Assembly (NCBI GenBank): GCA_001899085.1 | Contig: MKVB01000001.1 | Coordinates: 163,834-206,191 of the forward strand | Length of the DNA stretch: 42,358 nucleotides | Reading direction: 5' to 3' | DNA from: Devosia sp. 66-14 | GTDB lineage: Bacteria; Pseudomonadota; Alphaproteobacteria; Rhizobiales; Devosiaceae | In this document: in pieces, positions 35,523-42,358 of the stretch | Layout of the letters: the number at the start of each line of letters is the position of its first letter | Position numbering within the stretch: position 1 is the first letter of the stretch | Notes under the pieces: model-generated | What the model saw: only the letters and a program-made list of their open reading frames with translations | The model's database searches: none | Told to the model about the DNA's origin: nothing | Translations under genes and position numbers: made by a program

Positions 35523-36248
35523 TTACTCGACGCGCACCTCCTTCACCAGGCCGAGTTTTTCCAGCTTTTTCAGGGCATTGATGGCCATGGGGTTGCCGCT
35601 GTTGGCCCGCGTGGAGAGCTCCTTGACCAGCGTGGCGGCGGTGCTGCTTTCGCCGGCCTCGCTCAGCATGGTGATGGCCTTGACGTAATCCACCGTTACG
35701 CAGCGTTTGCCCATCTGCATGCCGTGATAGTAGAGCAGCGCCGCAGAAATCTTGGCGGCACGGCTCTTGTCCGCATCGGCGAGGATCTGCTCGCAACTGG
35801 GCAGCTTGGCCTGCTCACGTTCGACGATGCTGGGGTCGGCTATCGCCTGCAACTGGTGGATCGGCAGCAGTTTCTTGGGCAGGTCGAACGGCACCTTCTT
35901 CCGCCCGGCAAGACCGAAAATGTCGCCCTTGGTCGAGCTCACCAGGGTCTGGTTGTAGACCGTGAGCGGCGTGCATTCCCAGCCTCCGCCCTTATGCCGG
36001 GTCACCGGGTTGTAGGAGTTCTTGCCGTAGCGGAAGCAGAGATCGCTCCCCTCGGCCTTCCACTCACCGGGCAGCACCTTGGTATTGCCCGGATACCAGA
36101 GCCAGGCTGCGCCGTCGGCCGCGAGATACTCGATCTGCATGCCGTGCCCCGGCGAGAAACTCTGCTGGGTCCTGTCGCCGAGCGGGGCAGCGGAAACCGC
36201 CGGGATGGCCATGAGCAGCATCGTGGCGGCAATTATCAGACGACGCAT
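35523..36248 (-). CDS. Secreted two-domain protein: DUF995-like N-domain plus two-cysteine domain
   Basis: This 241-residue protein has a signal peptide (MRRLIIAATMLLMAIPAVSA). The N-terminal domain (about 30-100) has Trp/Gly/Cys spacing: WLWYPGNTKVLPGEW, SDLCFRYG, GGWECTP, recalling DUF995-type domains. After a linker, the C-terminal 90 residues match the whole mature protein encoded at 14441-14800: Cys152 and Cys183, LLYYHGM, DYVKAITMLSEAG, RANSGNPMAINALKKLEKLG. Function is unknown, likely in the periplasm. The gene is monocistronic. Confidence 0.75.
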   Translation of the reverse strand: MRRLIIAATMLLMAIPAVSAAPLGDRTQQSFSPGHGMQIEYLAADGAAWLWYPGNTKVLPGEWKAEGSDLCFRYGKNSYNPVTRHKGGGWECTPLTVYNQTLVSSTKGDIFGLAGRKKVPFDLPKKLLPIHQLQAIADPSIVEREQAKLPSCEQILADADKSRAAKISAALLYYHGMQMGKRCVTVDYVKAITMLSEAGESSTAATLVKELSTRANSGNPMAINALKKLEKLGLVKEVRVE

Positions 36249-36305
36249 GAAAGTGTCCCCCCAAGTAATCAGAGACGCGTGGCACGGCGCCGGGGGGATG
36301 ACAAG

Positions 36306-36333
36306 TATCCCCGCTCCGTGCGGCGCGGGGATA
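36306..36333. terminator. Hairpin between the VOC and secreted-protein genes
   Basis: TATCCCCGC (36306-36314) and GCGGGGATA (36325-36333) form a perfect 9-bp stem with a 10-base loop. It lies 32 bases after the leftward VOC stop and 58 bases before the start of the next leftward gene. It has no T-run, so it may be a weak terminator. Confidence 0.45.
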
Positions 36334-36364
36334 TTGAGCGCGATAGTTTACGCGGGGGAGGCGT

Positions 36365-36784
36365 TCAGGCGTTGCCGGCCCCGGTGATGTTGACCATCCA
36401 GGGGGTGCCGAACTTGTCGGCGAGCATGCCGAAGCTGTCGCCCCAGGGCGCCTTTTCGAGCGGCATGATGATGTTGCCGCCGGCGGTCAGCTTGTCCCAG
36501 TAGCCGCGCAACTCGGCCTCGTTGTCGCCGCTGAGCGACACCGTCATGGTGTTGCCGGGCGTGAACGGCATGCCGGGCGGTGAGTCCGACGCCATCAGCC
36601 AGTAGCCGCTGGGGGAGATCAGCTGGCCATGCATGATCTTGTCCTTGTCGGCAGGATCGTGCGGCATGCCGCCATCGGCATAGGTGCTGGTGGTCAGCTC
36701 GCCGCCGAACACCGAGTGGTAGAACTCGATCGCCTGGCGGGCATTGCCGTTGAAGTTGAGGTAGGGATTGAGGCGCGTCGGCAT
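36365..36784 (-). CDS. PhnB-like VOC protein
   Basis: This 139-residue protein has the PhnB/DUF1338-like VOC pattern: LNPYLNFNGNARQAIEFYHSVFGGEL at the start, HGQL, then PWGDSFGMLADKFGTPWMVN at the end. PhnB-type proteins are single-domain glyoxalase-fold proteins of unproven catalytic role. It is not closely related to the two VOC paralogues at 1446 and 15369. GGAGGAAA before the ATG is the ribosome-binding site. It is divergent from the DUF1905 gene. Confidence 0.86.
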   Translation of the reverse strand: MPTRLNPYLNFNGNARQAIEFYHSVFGGELTTSTYADGGMPHDPADKDKIMHGQLISPSGYWLMASDSPPGMPFTPGNTMTVSLSGDNEAELRGYWDKLTAGGNIIMPLEKAPWGDSFGMLADKFGTPWMVNITGAGNA

Positions 36785-36897
36785 GGTTTCCTCCCGTGCT
36801 GCCTTGCGCGAGGCTAGTCGCCGGTCGTGACGAGAACAAGACGCGGGGCTTGTCGCCGCGAGGGCGCTCCGCTCTACTCGAAAGGCGGGAGGGCCGG

Positions 36898-37212
36898 ATG
36901 GAACTGCAGTTCAGGGCGACGGTGATCTACTGGCGCGGACCGGCGCCGTTCTTCTATGCCCGCATTCCGGCCGACGTCGGCGCCGAGATCGGCAAGGTCA
37001 AGAAGGCCGCCAGCTACGGCTGGGGCGTCATTCCGGTCGAAGCGACCATCGATGGCGTTACCTTCACCACCTCGCTGTTTCCCAAGGACGATACCTACCT
37101 GCTGCCGCTGAAGCAGGCGGTCCGCAACAAGCTCGGGGTCACCGCCGACGATGAGGTCGAGGTCGAGATGACTGTCGGCGGCGGCTATGTGCCGCTGCAG
37201 TTCCGCGACTAG
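36898..37212 (+). CDS. DUF1905 domain protein
   Basis: This 104-residue protein is a single DUF1905 domain, a small beta barrel, with the family's FRATVIYWRGPAPFFYARIPADV opening and GWGVIPVEATIDG, then TSLFPKDDTYLLPLK. Its function is unknown; relatives sit alone or fused to bacteriocin-protection (OmdA) domains. ATG 36898 has GGGAGGG upstream, and the frame's earlier ATG (36796) lies inside the region upstream of the divergent gene. The PPC-domain gene follows 77 bases later on the same strand. Confidence 0.82.
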   Translation: MELQFRATVIYWRGPAPFFYARIPADVGAEIGKVKKAASYGWGVIPVEATIDGVTFTTSLFPKDDTYLLPLKQAVRNKLGVTADDEVEVEMTVGGGYVPLQFRD

Positions 37213-37289
37213 GCGGGGGCACGCGAGGGAGGGCCGCAACCCAAGCCGCCGCGCCCGCGTTGCCGAGGGGTAACGACAGGAGCTCCGCG

Positions 37290-37727
37290 ATGCAGACACG
37301 ACGCCTCCACGAAACCGCCGGCCAGGCGACCTGGGTCATGGTGCTCGAAACCGGGGACGAGGCGATCGCGTGCCTGACCCGCTTTGCGGCGACCGAGGGA
37401 CTGGATGCGGCGAGCTTCACGGCCATCGGTGCTTTCGAGCGCGCCACGCTCGCCTTCTTTGATTGGGAGCAGAAGCGATACCTGCCGATCCCCGTCGAGG
37501 AGCAGGTCGAGGTCGCATCCCTCAGCGGCGACATTGCGCTGGGGCCCGATGGCCGTCCGGCGGTACACGTCCACGCGGTGCTCGGCCGTCGCGACGGCAG
37601 CGCGCTGGCCGGCCATCTGCAGGCCGGCCTGGTGCGGCCGACGCTGGAACTGGTGCTCACCGAGTCGCCGGGGGCGCTGCGCAAGCGGGTGGACAGCGAG
37701 AGTGGCGTGGCGCTGATCGAAGTGTAG
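37290..37727 (+). CDS. PPC (DUF296) domain protein
   Basis: This 145-residue protein is a single PPC/DUF296 domain (FVMVLETGDEAIACL-like opening, TAIGAFERATLAFFD, then a HVHAVLG motif with two His and GHLQAGLV). The same domain in plants is tied to AT-hook DNA-binding proteins; bacterial members form metal-bound trimers of unknown role. CAGGAG nine bases before ATG 37290 sets the start. The NUDIX gene begins eight bases after its stop, suggesting one operon. Confidence 0.86.
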   Translation: MQTRRLHETAGQATWVMVLETGDEAIACLTRFAATEGLDAASFTAIGAFERATLAFFDWEQKRYLPIPVEEQVEVASLSGDIALGPDGRPAVHVHAVLGRRDGSALAGHLQAGLVRPTLELVLTESPGALRKRVDSESGVALIEV

Positions 37728-37735
37728 ATTGCGCC

Positions 37736-38197
37736 ATGCCCGAAATCTCCGCCGGAATTGTGCTGCACCGAGCCCGCCCATCCGGACGGGAGCTGCTGCT
37801 GGTCCACCCGGGCGGACCGTTCTGGGCCAGGAAGGATGCTGCGGCCTGGTCCATTCCCAAGGGCCTGATCGATCCCGGCGAGGACCGTGAGGCGGCGGCC
37901 CGGCGCGAGTTCTCCGAGGAGGTCGGGGCGGTTCCGGACGGAGCGTTGCTGCCGCTCGGCACGTTTCGCCTGTCGAGCGCCAAGCAGCTGGTGGCTTTTG
38001 CGCTGGAAGGGGATTTCGACCCCCAGGCCCTCGTCTCGAACAGTTTCGAATTGGAGTGGCCGGCGCACTCCGGCCGCCGGCAGAGCTTCCCCGAGGTGGA
38101 TCGGGCCGCATGGTTCGGGCTGGCTGCGGCGCGCGAAAAACTGCATCTGGGGCAGCGTCCGTTGATCGATGCGTTGCTGGCCGCGGTCGAGCGATAG
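37736..38197 (+). CDS. NUDIX hydrolase
   Basis: This 153-residue enzyme has a complete Nudix box at residues 43-65: Gly43, Glu49, then REFSEEVG (57-64) with the metal-binding glutamates. It opens PEISAGIVLHRARPSGRELLLVH, typical of the family branch that often hydrolyses nucleoside diphosphate derivatives or diadenosine polyphosphates. The substrate is not decided. It starts eight bases after the PPC-domain gene. The intergenic REP-like element lies 90 bases after its stop. Confidence 0.88.
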   Translation: MPEISAGIVLHRARPSGRELLLVHPGGPFWARKDAAAWSIPKGLIDPGEDREAAARREFSEEVGAVPDGALLPLGTFRLSSAKQLVAFALEGDFDPQALVSNSFELEWPAHSGRRQSFPEVDRAAWFGLAAAREKLHLGQRPLIDALLAAVER

Positions 38198-38285
38198 GCG
38201 GGCTCAGCCGGACTGCACGCTGGTGCACTTCAAGACTGAGTTGCGGCGCCTCGGTGGTGGCGCTCGGCACCGGCCTACCCACGGC

Positions 38286-38387
38286 GTCATCCCCGCGAAG
38301 GCGGGGATCCAGTGGGACCTCTCAGCCTCGGCAGCCGCCGCAGCATCGCACTGGGTTCCCGCCGGCGCGGCAATGACCTCGGTGGGG
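38286..38387. repeat. REP-like inverted repeat, copy B
   Basis: The left arm (GTCATCCCCGCGAAGGCGGG, then CCAGTG to 38314) and right arm (CACTGG from 38349, then TTCCCGC-GGCGCGG-AATGAC to 38377) pair with several mismatches. The right end matches 32887-32918 at 29 of 32 bases. It lies in the 251-base gap between the convergent NUDIX and HWE kinase genes, where I see no gene. Confidence 0.7.
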
Positions 38388-38448
38388 TGAGGACAGTGTG
38401 CCACCGCCGGATTGCAGTGAGCCGCCCGCCCACTGCTGCATCTCGACG

Positions 38449-39540
38449 TCAGGGCGACAGGCTGTCGAGTGGCAGGACCAGGCTCAGCCGCAGACCCTCG
38501 GGTCTCCATTCCCGGGTGATCTCGCCCCGCAGGCCCTGCAGCGCCGCCTTCTCGAGCGTTGTGCCGAAGCCTTCCCGGCTCGTGGTCGATGTGGGGGGCG
38601 ACGCGGCCTTCTCATCCCAGACGAGGCGCAGCGACTGGCCCTCGCTGGTCAGCGCGATATCGAGCTGCCCTTCCGGCGAGGCCAGCGCGCCGTACTTCAC
38701 CGCGTTGGTCGAAAGCTCGTGCAGCAGCAGGGCAAGCGAAGTGAGCGCCGCGCCCTGCAGCGGAGCATCGTCGCCGGCCACGCTGATCTGCGATGTGCCG
38801 GGCTGCCGATGGGGATCGAGGATGGCGTCGAGCAGTTGCACCACGGTGGTGCTGGTCGGCGCTGGATCGGCCGCTTTCGCCAGATCCGGCAAGGTCAGGT
38901 CATGGGCGCGGGCGAGCGCCCCCATGCGCGAGCGGAGGTCCGACGCCAGTTCCGGAACCGTGGTCGCGGAGCGTGCGCTCAGCGAGATCAGCCCGGCGGT
39001 GAGGCTGAACAGGTTCTTGATACGGTGGTTGATCTCACGCAGCAGAATGTCCTTGCCGCGCGCCGCCTCCTCGAGCGCAGCGGCATGGGCGGCCAGCTCG
39101 TCCCGCTGCGCGGCAAGCCATTGCCTTTGCACGTAAAGCTCGAAGAACACGTGCACCTTGCTGCGCAGGATATCGGGCTCGATCGGCTTCTGGATGAAAT
39201 CGACCGCGCCGGCCTCGTAGCCGCGGAACCGACGTGCCCCGTCGGCCGTGCCGGCGGTCACGAAGATGATCGGCACGCGTCGGGTGCGCTCGTTGCCCCG
39301 CATCAGTTCCGCCAGCTCGTAGCCGCTGAGCCCAGGCATCTGAACGTCGATCAGCGCCAGCGCGACGTCGTGTTCGAGCAGCAGCTCCAGCGCCTCGTCT
39401 CCCGAACGCGCCTTCAGCAGCAGGATGTCGTCGCGCCGCAGCAGCGCCTCCAGCGAAAGCAGGTTCTCCTCCAGGTCGTCGACCAGAAGGAAGGGAACCG
39501 GGGCCTTGGGGTGCTCAAATCTCTTCAAGGTATGCTGCAA
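38449..39540 (-). CDS. Response-regulator / HWE histidine kinase fusion
   Basis: This 363-residue protein has an N-terminal receiver (about 15-130; acceptor Asp65 in LIDVQMPG; Lys118 in IQKPI). A coiled linker (about 140-165) leads to an HWE kinase. The kinase has the H-box REINHRIKNLF with His172 and Asn176, the N-box HELSTNAVKYG (274-284) and WDE (308-310), the W-x-E that names the family. HWE kinases in alphaproteobacteria often feed the general stress response. A receiver in front suggests it is itself controlled by another kinase, probably the hybrid kinase at the right end of the window. Its start overlaps the CheB gene by 26 bases. Confidence 0.9.
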   Translation of the reverse strand: MQHTLKRFEHPKAPVPFLLVDDLEENLLSLEALLRRDDILLLKARSGDEALELLLEHDVALALIDVQMPGLSGYELAELMRGNERTRRVPIIFVTAGTADGARRFRGYEAGAVDFIQKPIEPDILRSKVHVFFELYVQRQWLAAQRDELAAHAAALEEAARGKDILLREINHRIKNLFSLTAGLISLSARSATTVPELASDLRSRMGALARAHDLTLPDLAKAADPAPTSTTVVQLLDAILDPHRQPGTSQISVAGDDAPLQGAALTSLALLLHELSTNAVKYGALASPEGQLDIALTSEGQSLRLVWDEKAASPPTSTTSREGFGTTLEKAALQGLRGEITREWRPEGLRLSLVLPLDSLSP

Positions 39541-40078
39541 TCGCTTGGAGGGTCATGGGTCTTGCCGTTGGGCTCATCTGCAGGGCGGCCTCCGGCATGG
39601 CCGAGGCAAATGCCGACGAGGGTGCCTGGACGATTCCGGCGCCGCCTTCGCCGATGATCGCCCTCAGGCCGCGCGCGCCATCCGCATTGGCGCCGGTGAG
39701 GACGATGCCGACGAGCTTCGGACCATATGCGTCCGCGGCGCTCTCGAACAGCACATCGATCGACGGTCGCGAGAACAGCACGGGCGCATCGCACGACAGG
39801 GAGAACGTCCTATCGGCTTCGACGAGCAGATGGTAGTCCGGCGGCGCGAAATAGATGGTCCCTGCGGCAACGGGGTCCTTGTCCTCGGCCTCGCGCACTT
39901 CGAGCGCACACTTGGCGCGGAACAGCTCCGCCATGGCGCTGCGGCGGTCGGCGGGCAGGTGGACCACTACGATGATCGGCAGCCGGAAGCCGGGCCGCAG
40001 TGCCGGCAACAGCGAGGTCAGCGCCTCCACGGCGCCCGCCGAGGCGCCGATGACGATGGCTTCGCGTTCAGCCGGCAT
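39515..40078 (-). CDS. cheB: Stand-alone CheB-type methylesterase domain
   Basis: This 187-residue protein is only the CheB catalytic domain: no receiver domain is attached. The triad is visible as Ser13 in GASAG, His40 in VVVHLP and Asp133 in LTGANADGA. It would remove methyl esters or deamidate glutamine side chains. It overlaps the CheR gene by 11 bases upstream and the HWE kinase gene by 26 bases downstream. Chemotaxis receptors, CheA and CheW are absent from the window, so a target outside chemotaxis is likely. Confidence 0.9.
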   Translation of the reverse strand: MPAEREAIVIGASAGAVEALTSLLPALRPGFRLPIIVVVHLPADRRSAMAELFRAKCALEVREAEDKDPVAAGTIYFAPPDYHLLVEADRTFSLSCDAPVLFSRPSIDVLFESAADAYGPKLVGIVLTGANADGARGLRAIIGEGGAGIVQAPSSAFASAMPEAALQMSPTARPMTLQAIAAYLEEI

Positions 40079-40928
40079 CGGTCGATCGCCTCTGGTAGAT
40101 CTTCTCCTCGCGCACGAAATCGGCGAACGCCGCGCTGTGCCCGGAAAACCGCAGGGTTTCCTTCGAGCCGATGCCGAGGAAGCCCTTGCGCGACAGCGAC
40201 TCCTCGAACAGGCCGATGGCGCGATCCTGCAAGCTGCGATCGAAATAGATCATCACGTTGCGGCACGAGATCAGGTTCATCTCGCCGAACACGGCGTCGC
40301 TGACGAGGCTATGGTCCGAGAAGACGACGTTGCGGCGGAGGCTCGCATCGAAGCGGGCGCGCCCATAGGCCGCCTGGTAATAGTCGGACAGTGACGACTT
40401 GCCGCCGGACTTGCGGTGGTTCTCGGTGAACAGTTGCACGCGCTCGAGCGGGTAGACGCCGGCCTCGGCGGCTTCCAGTGCCTGATGGTTGATGTCGGTG
40501 GCATAGAAGATGGTGCGATCCTCGAGGCCTTCCTCGCGAAACAGGATCACCAGCGAGTAGAGTTCCTCGCCCTCGCTGCAGCCGGCGATCCACACCTTGA
40601 GCGAAGGGTAGGTGCGCAGATGCGGCACCACCTGCTCGCGGATGGCCTTGAAATAGCTCGGGTCCCGGAACATTTCGCTCACCTGAATGGTGAGATAGGC
40701 CAGCAGCCGGGGCAGCATGTCCGGATCGTGCAGCAGTCGATCCTGCAACGCCGAAAACGTAGCCAGGCCGAGCTGTTGGCGCGCTTGCCTCAAGCGTCGC
40801 TTGATCGAGGCCATGGCATAGTGGCGGAAGTCGTAATGATACTTGAGGAACAGCGCCTCGAGCAGCAGCCGGATCTCGATGTCCTCGACCTTGTCGAGCT
40901 GCGTCGGCGTGCTCACTTGGGCATCCAC
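40068..40928 (-). CDS. cheR: CheR-type methyltransferase
   Basis: This 286-residue SAM-dependent methyltransferase has a CheR N-domain (about 15-90) and a catalytic domain. Landmarks are [10 protein letters not shown] (80-89), [13 protein letters not shown] (113-125, the SAM loop, where GEEL replaces the usual GEEP), [11 protein letters not shown] and the CRNVMIYFD signature. It would methylate glutamate side chains, in opposition to CheB. No MCP gene is near. It overlaps the hybrid kinase gene by 16 bases and the CheB gene by 11 bases, so the set is translationally linked. Confidence 0.92.
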   Translation of the reverse strand: MDAQVSTPTQLDKVEDIEIRLLLEALFLKYHYDFRHYAMASIKRRLRQARQQLGLATFSALQDRLLHDPDMLPRLLAYLTIQVSEMFRDPSYFKAIREQVVPHLRTYPSLKVWIAGCSEGEELYSLVILFREEGLEDRTIFYATDINHQALEAAEAGVYPLERVQLFTENHRKSGGKSSLSDYYQAAYGRARFDASLRRNVVFSDHSLVSDAVFGEMNLISCRNVMIYFDRSLQDRAIGLFEESLSRKGFLGIGSKETLRFSGHSAAFADFVREEKIYQRRSTDAG

Positions 40929-42358
40929 ACCCGCACCAGCGACAGCAGCTTTTCCACGTCCAGCGGCTTGGCCATGTAGTCGTTCGCTCCGGCCTCGATG
41001 CAGCGCTGCTGATCGTCGGGCATCGCCTTGGCGGTGAGCGCGATGATGGGCAGCTTCCTGAGCGCCGGGTTGCGGCGGATCTCGCGGGTGGCGGTCAGCC
41101 CGTCCATCACCGGCATCATCACGTCCATCAGCACCAGGTCGATCCGGTCGTCCGGCGAGGCTGCCGCACTGGTCAGCGCGTCCAGCGCCTCCTGGCCGTT
41201 ACGGGCGATCCGGATGCTGGCGCCGCGCGGCTCGAGAATATTGGTCAGCGCGTAGACATTGCGCACGTCGTCCTCGACCACGAGGATGCGGCGGCCTTCC
41301 AGCAGGGCGTCGCGATGCCGTGCCTTGCGGATCATCTTCTGCTGCTCGTCCGGCAGGTCGGAGATCACCTGGTGCAGGAAGAGGCTCACCTCATCCAGCA
41401 GGCGCTCCGGCGACTTGGCGCCCTTGATGATGATCGATCGCGAGTACTTCCTGAGCTTTTCCTCGTCCACCGGCGAGAGCTCGCGGCCGGTATAGACGAT
41501 GACGGGCGGGAACGAGTAGGCGCCTTCCTGGCTCAGCGTCTCCAGCAGCGAATAGCCCGACGCATCCGGCAGCGACAGATCGAGCACCATGCAGTCGAAG
41601 GTCTGCTGCTCGAGCAGCGCCAGGCATTCCGCCGCAGTGCTCGCCGTCACCGTCTCGACATCGCCCGAGCCCAATAGCCGCGCCACGGCCTCGCGCTGGA
41701 CCGGATCGTCCTCGACCACCAGCACGCGGTGCATGCGCTGCGCCAGCTTGGTCTCGAGCTTCTGCAGCACCTCGACCAGTTGCTCGCGCGTCACGGGTTT
41801 GTTGGCAAAGCCGACCGCGCCCAGCGAATAGGCGCTCTCGGTATGGTCGCCGGCCGAAACGACATGGATCGGGATATGCCGGGTCCGCACGTCCTGCTTC
41901 AGCCGGTCGAGCACCGCGAGGCCGGACTGGTCTGGCAGGCCGACATCGAGCACGATGGCGCTCGGCATATAGTCCTTGGCGAGGCGCAGCGCTTCCTCGG
42001 CGGTGCCGGCGACGATCGACTGGAAGCCCATCTCGCGCGACAGGTCGCGGACGATCGAGGCGAAAGTGTTGTCGTCCTCGATGACCAGCAGGATGCGGCG
42101 GCCATCCGATGCCGGCGCGTCCCGGTCGTCGTCGATGGTCCGCGCGGCCGGCGCGACCTCGGTGCGCGATGCTGCGGCCGGCGGAGCAGGGTGGCTTGCC
42201 GGCACCAGTGTGGCGACCTCGCGCGGCGCGACCCGCGCCGGATCGTAGCCGGCCGGCAGCTTGACCGTGAAGGTGCTGCCGCGCCCGGGCTCGCTGTTGA
42301 GGATGATGGAGCCGCCCAGCAGCCGCACCAGCTGGCGCGAGATCGAGAGCCCGAGGCC
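40913..42358 (-). CDS. Hybrid histidine kinase with three receiver domains (5' end beyond window)
   Basis: 481 residues are visible. The first residues ([16 protein letters not shown]) are the end of an HATPase_c domain (G2 box), so the sensor, dimerisation and most of the ATPase lie beyond 42358. After an Ala/Pro-rich linker come three receivers with acceptor Asp at visible residues 138 (VLDVG), 260 (VLDLS) and 412 (LMDVM). The usual Lys-Pro is present in REC1 (NKP) and REC3 (AKP), while REC2 has KGAK. Three receivers in series suggest a phosphorelay hub. It is the first gene of the overlapping kinase-CheR-CheB-HWE operon. Confidence 0.92.
   Translation of the reverse strand, partial: GLGLSISRQLVRLLGGSIILNSEPGRGSTFTVKLPAGYDPARVAPREVATLVPASHPAPPAAASRTEVAPAARTIDDDRDAPASDGRRILLVIEDDNTFASIVRDLSREMGFQSIVAGTAEEALRLAKDYMPSAIVLDVGLPDQSGLAVLDRLKQDVRTRHIPIHVVSAGDHTESAYSLGAVGFANKPVTREQLVEVLQKLETKLAQRMHRVLVVEDDPVQREAVARLLGSGDVETVTASTAAECLALLEQQTFDCMVLDLSLPDASGYSLLETLSQEGAYSFPPVIVYTGRELSPVDEEKLRKYSRSIIIKGAKSPERLLDEVSLFLHQVISDLPDEQQKMIRKARHRDALLEGRRILVVEDDVRNVYALTNILEPRGASIRIARNGQEALDALTSAAASPDDRIDLVLMDVMMPVMDGLTATREIRRNPALRKLPIIALTAKAMPDDQQRCIEAGANDYMAKPLDVEKLLSLVRVWMPK

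Overview
The window is a gene-dense, GC-rich stretch of an alphaproteobacterial chromosome. Gene content (fused DppD/DppF-type ATPases, HWE-type histidine kinase, AacA4-like GNAT, a homodimeric E1 beside an Lrp/AsnC regulator, SRAP, TerC) fits Hyphomicrobiales, perhaps a Devosia-like organism. That placement is inference: there is no rRNA or marker gene here. I found no tRNA, rRNA, CRISPR, transposase, integrase or phage gene. The high GC gives many long antisense open frames, which I treat as shadows of the real genes.

Left part (1-10.9 kb): the end of a small membrane protein, an AAC(6')-like acetyltransferase, an MTA/SAH nucleosidase and a VOC protein. Then comes a rightward cluster: M20 amidohydrolase, oligopeptide-type ABC importer (binding protein, two permeases, fused double ATPase), aldehyde dehydrogenase and SDR dehydrogenase. 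The likely logic is import of an amide or peptide-like compound, deacylation, and oxidation of an alcohol to an aldehyde to an acid. The substrate is unknown.

Middle (11-18 kb): mostly single genes: alpha/beta hydrolase, TPR protein, P1 (DmpA-type) peptidase, a small secreted two-cysteine protein, an ATC-hydrolase-like protein, a second VOC protein, a lipoprotein, a YaiI/DUF188 protein, a membrane protein and an HPP protein.

Second catabolic block (17.9-31.6 kb): a leftward operon of two tandem-duplicated binding proteins, fused ATPase, two permeases, a class V (isopenicillin-N-epimerase-like) aminotransferase and a GntR/FCD regulator. Upstream lie a leftward homodimeric E1 (pyruvate dehydrogenase/transketolase-like) gene, a divergent Lrp/AsnC regulator and a DadA-like FAD oxidoreductase. 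A shared ATGTCTGACA element lies upstream of both the E1 gene and the double binding-protein operon, and is a plausible operator for the GntR protein. I read the block as a peptide or (D-)amino-acid uptake and degradation locus.

Right part (31.7-42.4 kb): TerC-family membrane protein with a possibly structured leader, SRAP (YedK-type) DNA-protein crosslink protein, luciferase-like flavin monooxygenase, metallophosphoesterase preceded by a possible 5-codon leader ORF, a secreted protein sharing the two-cysteine domain seen at 14.4 kb, a PhnB-like protein, DUF1905, PPC/DUF296 and NUDIX proteins. It ends in a tightly overlapping leftward signalling operon: hybrid kinase with three REC domains (cut by the window edge), CheR, a stand-alone CheB, and a REC-HWE kinase.

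I did not find a clearly new biological system. The observations most worth checking are the shared operator, the hairpin after each of the three binding-protein genes, the CheR/CheB/HWE module without chemotaxis genes, the paralogous two-cysteine domain and the TerC leader.
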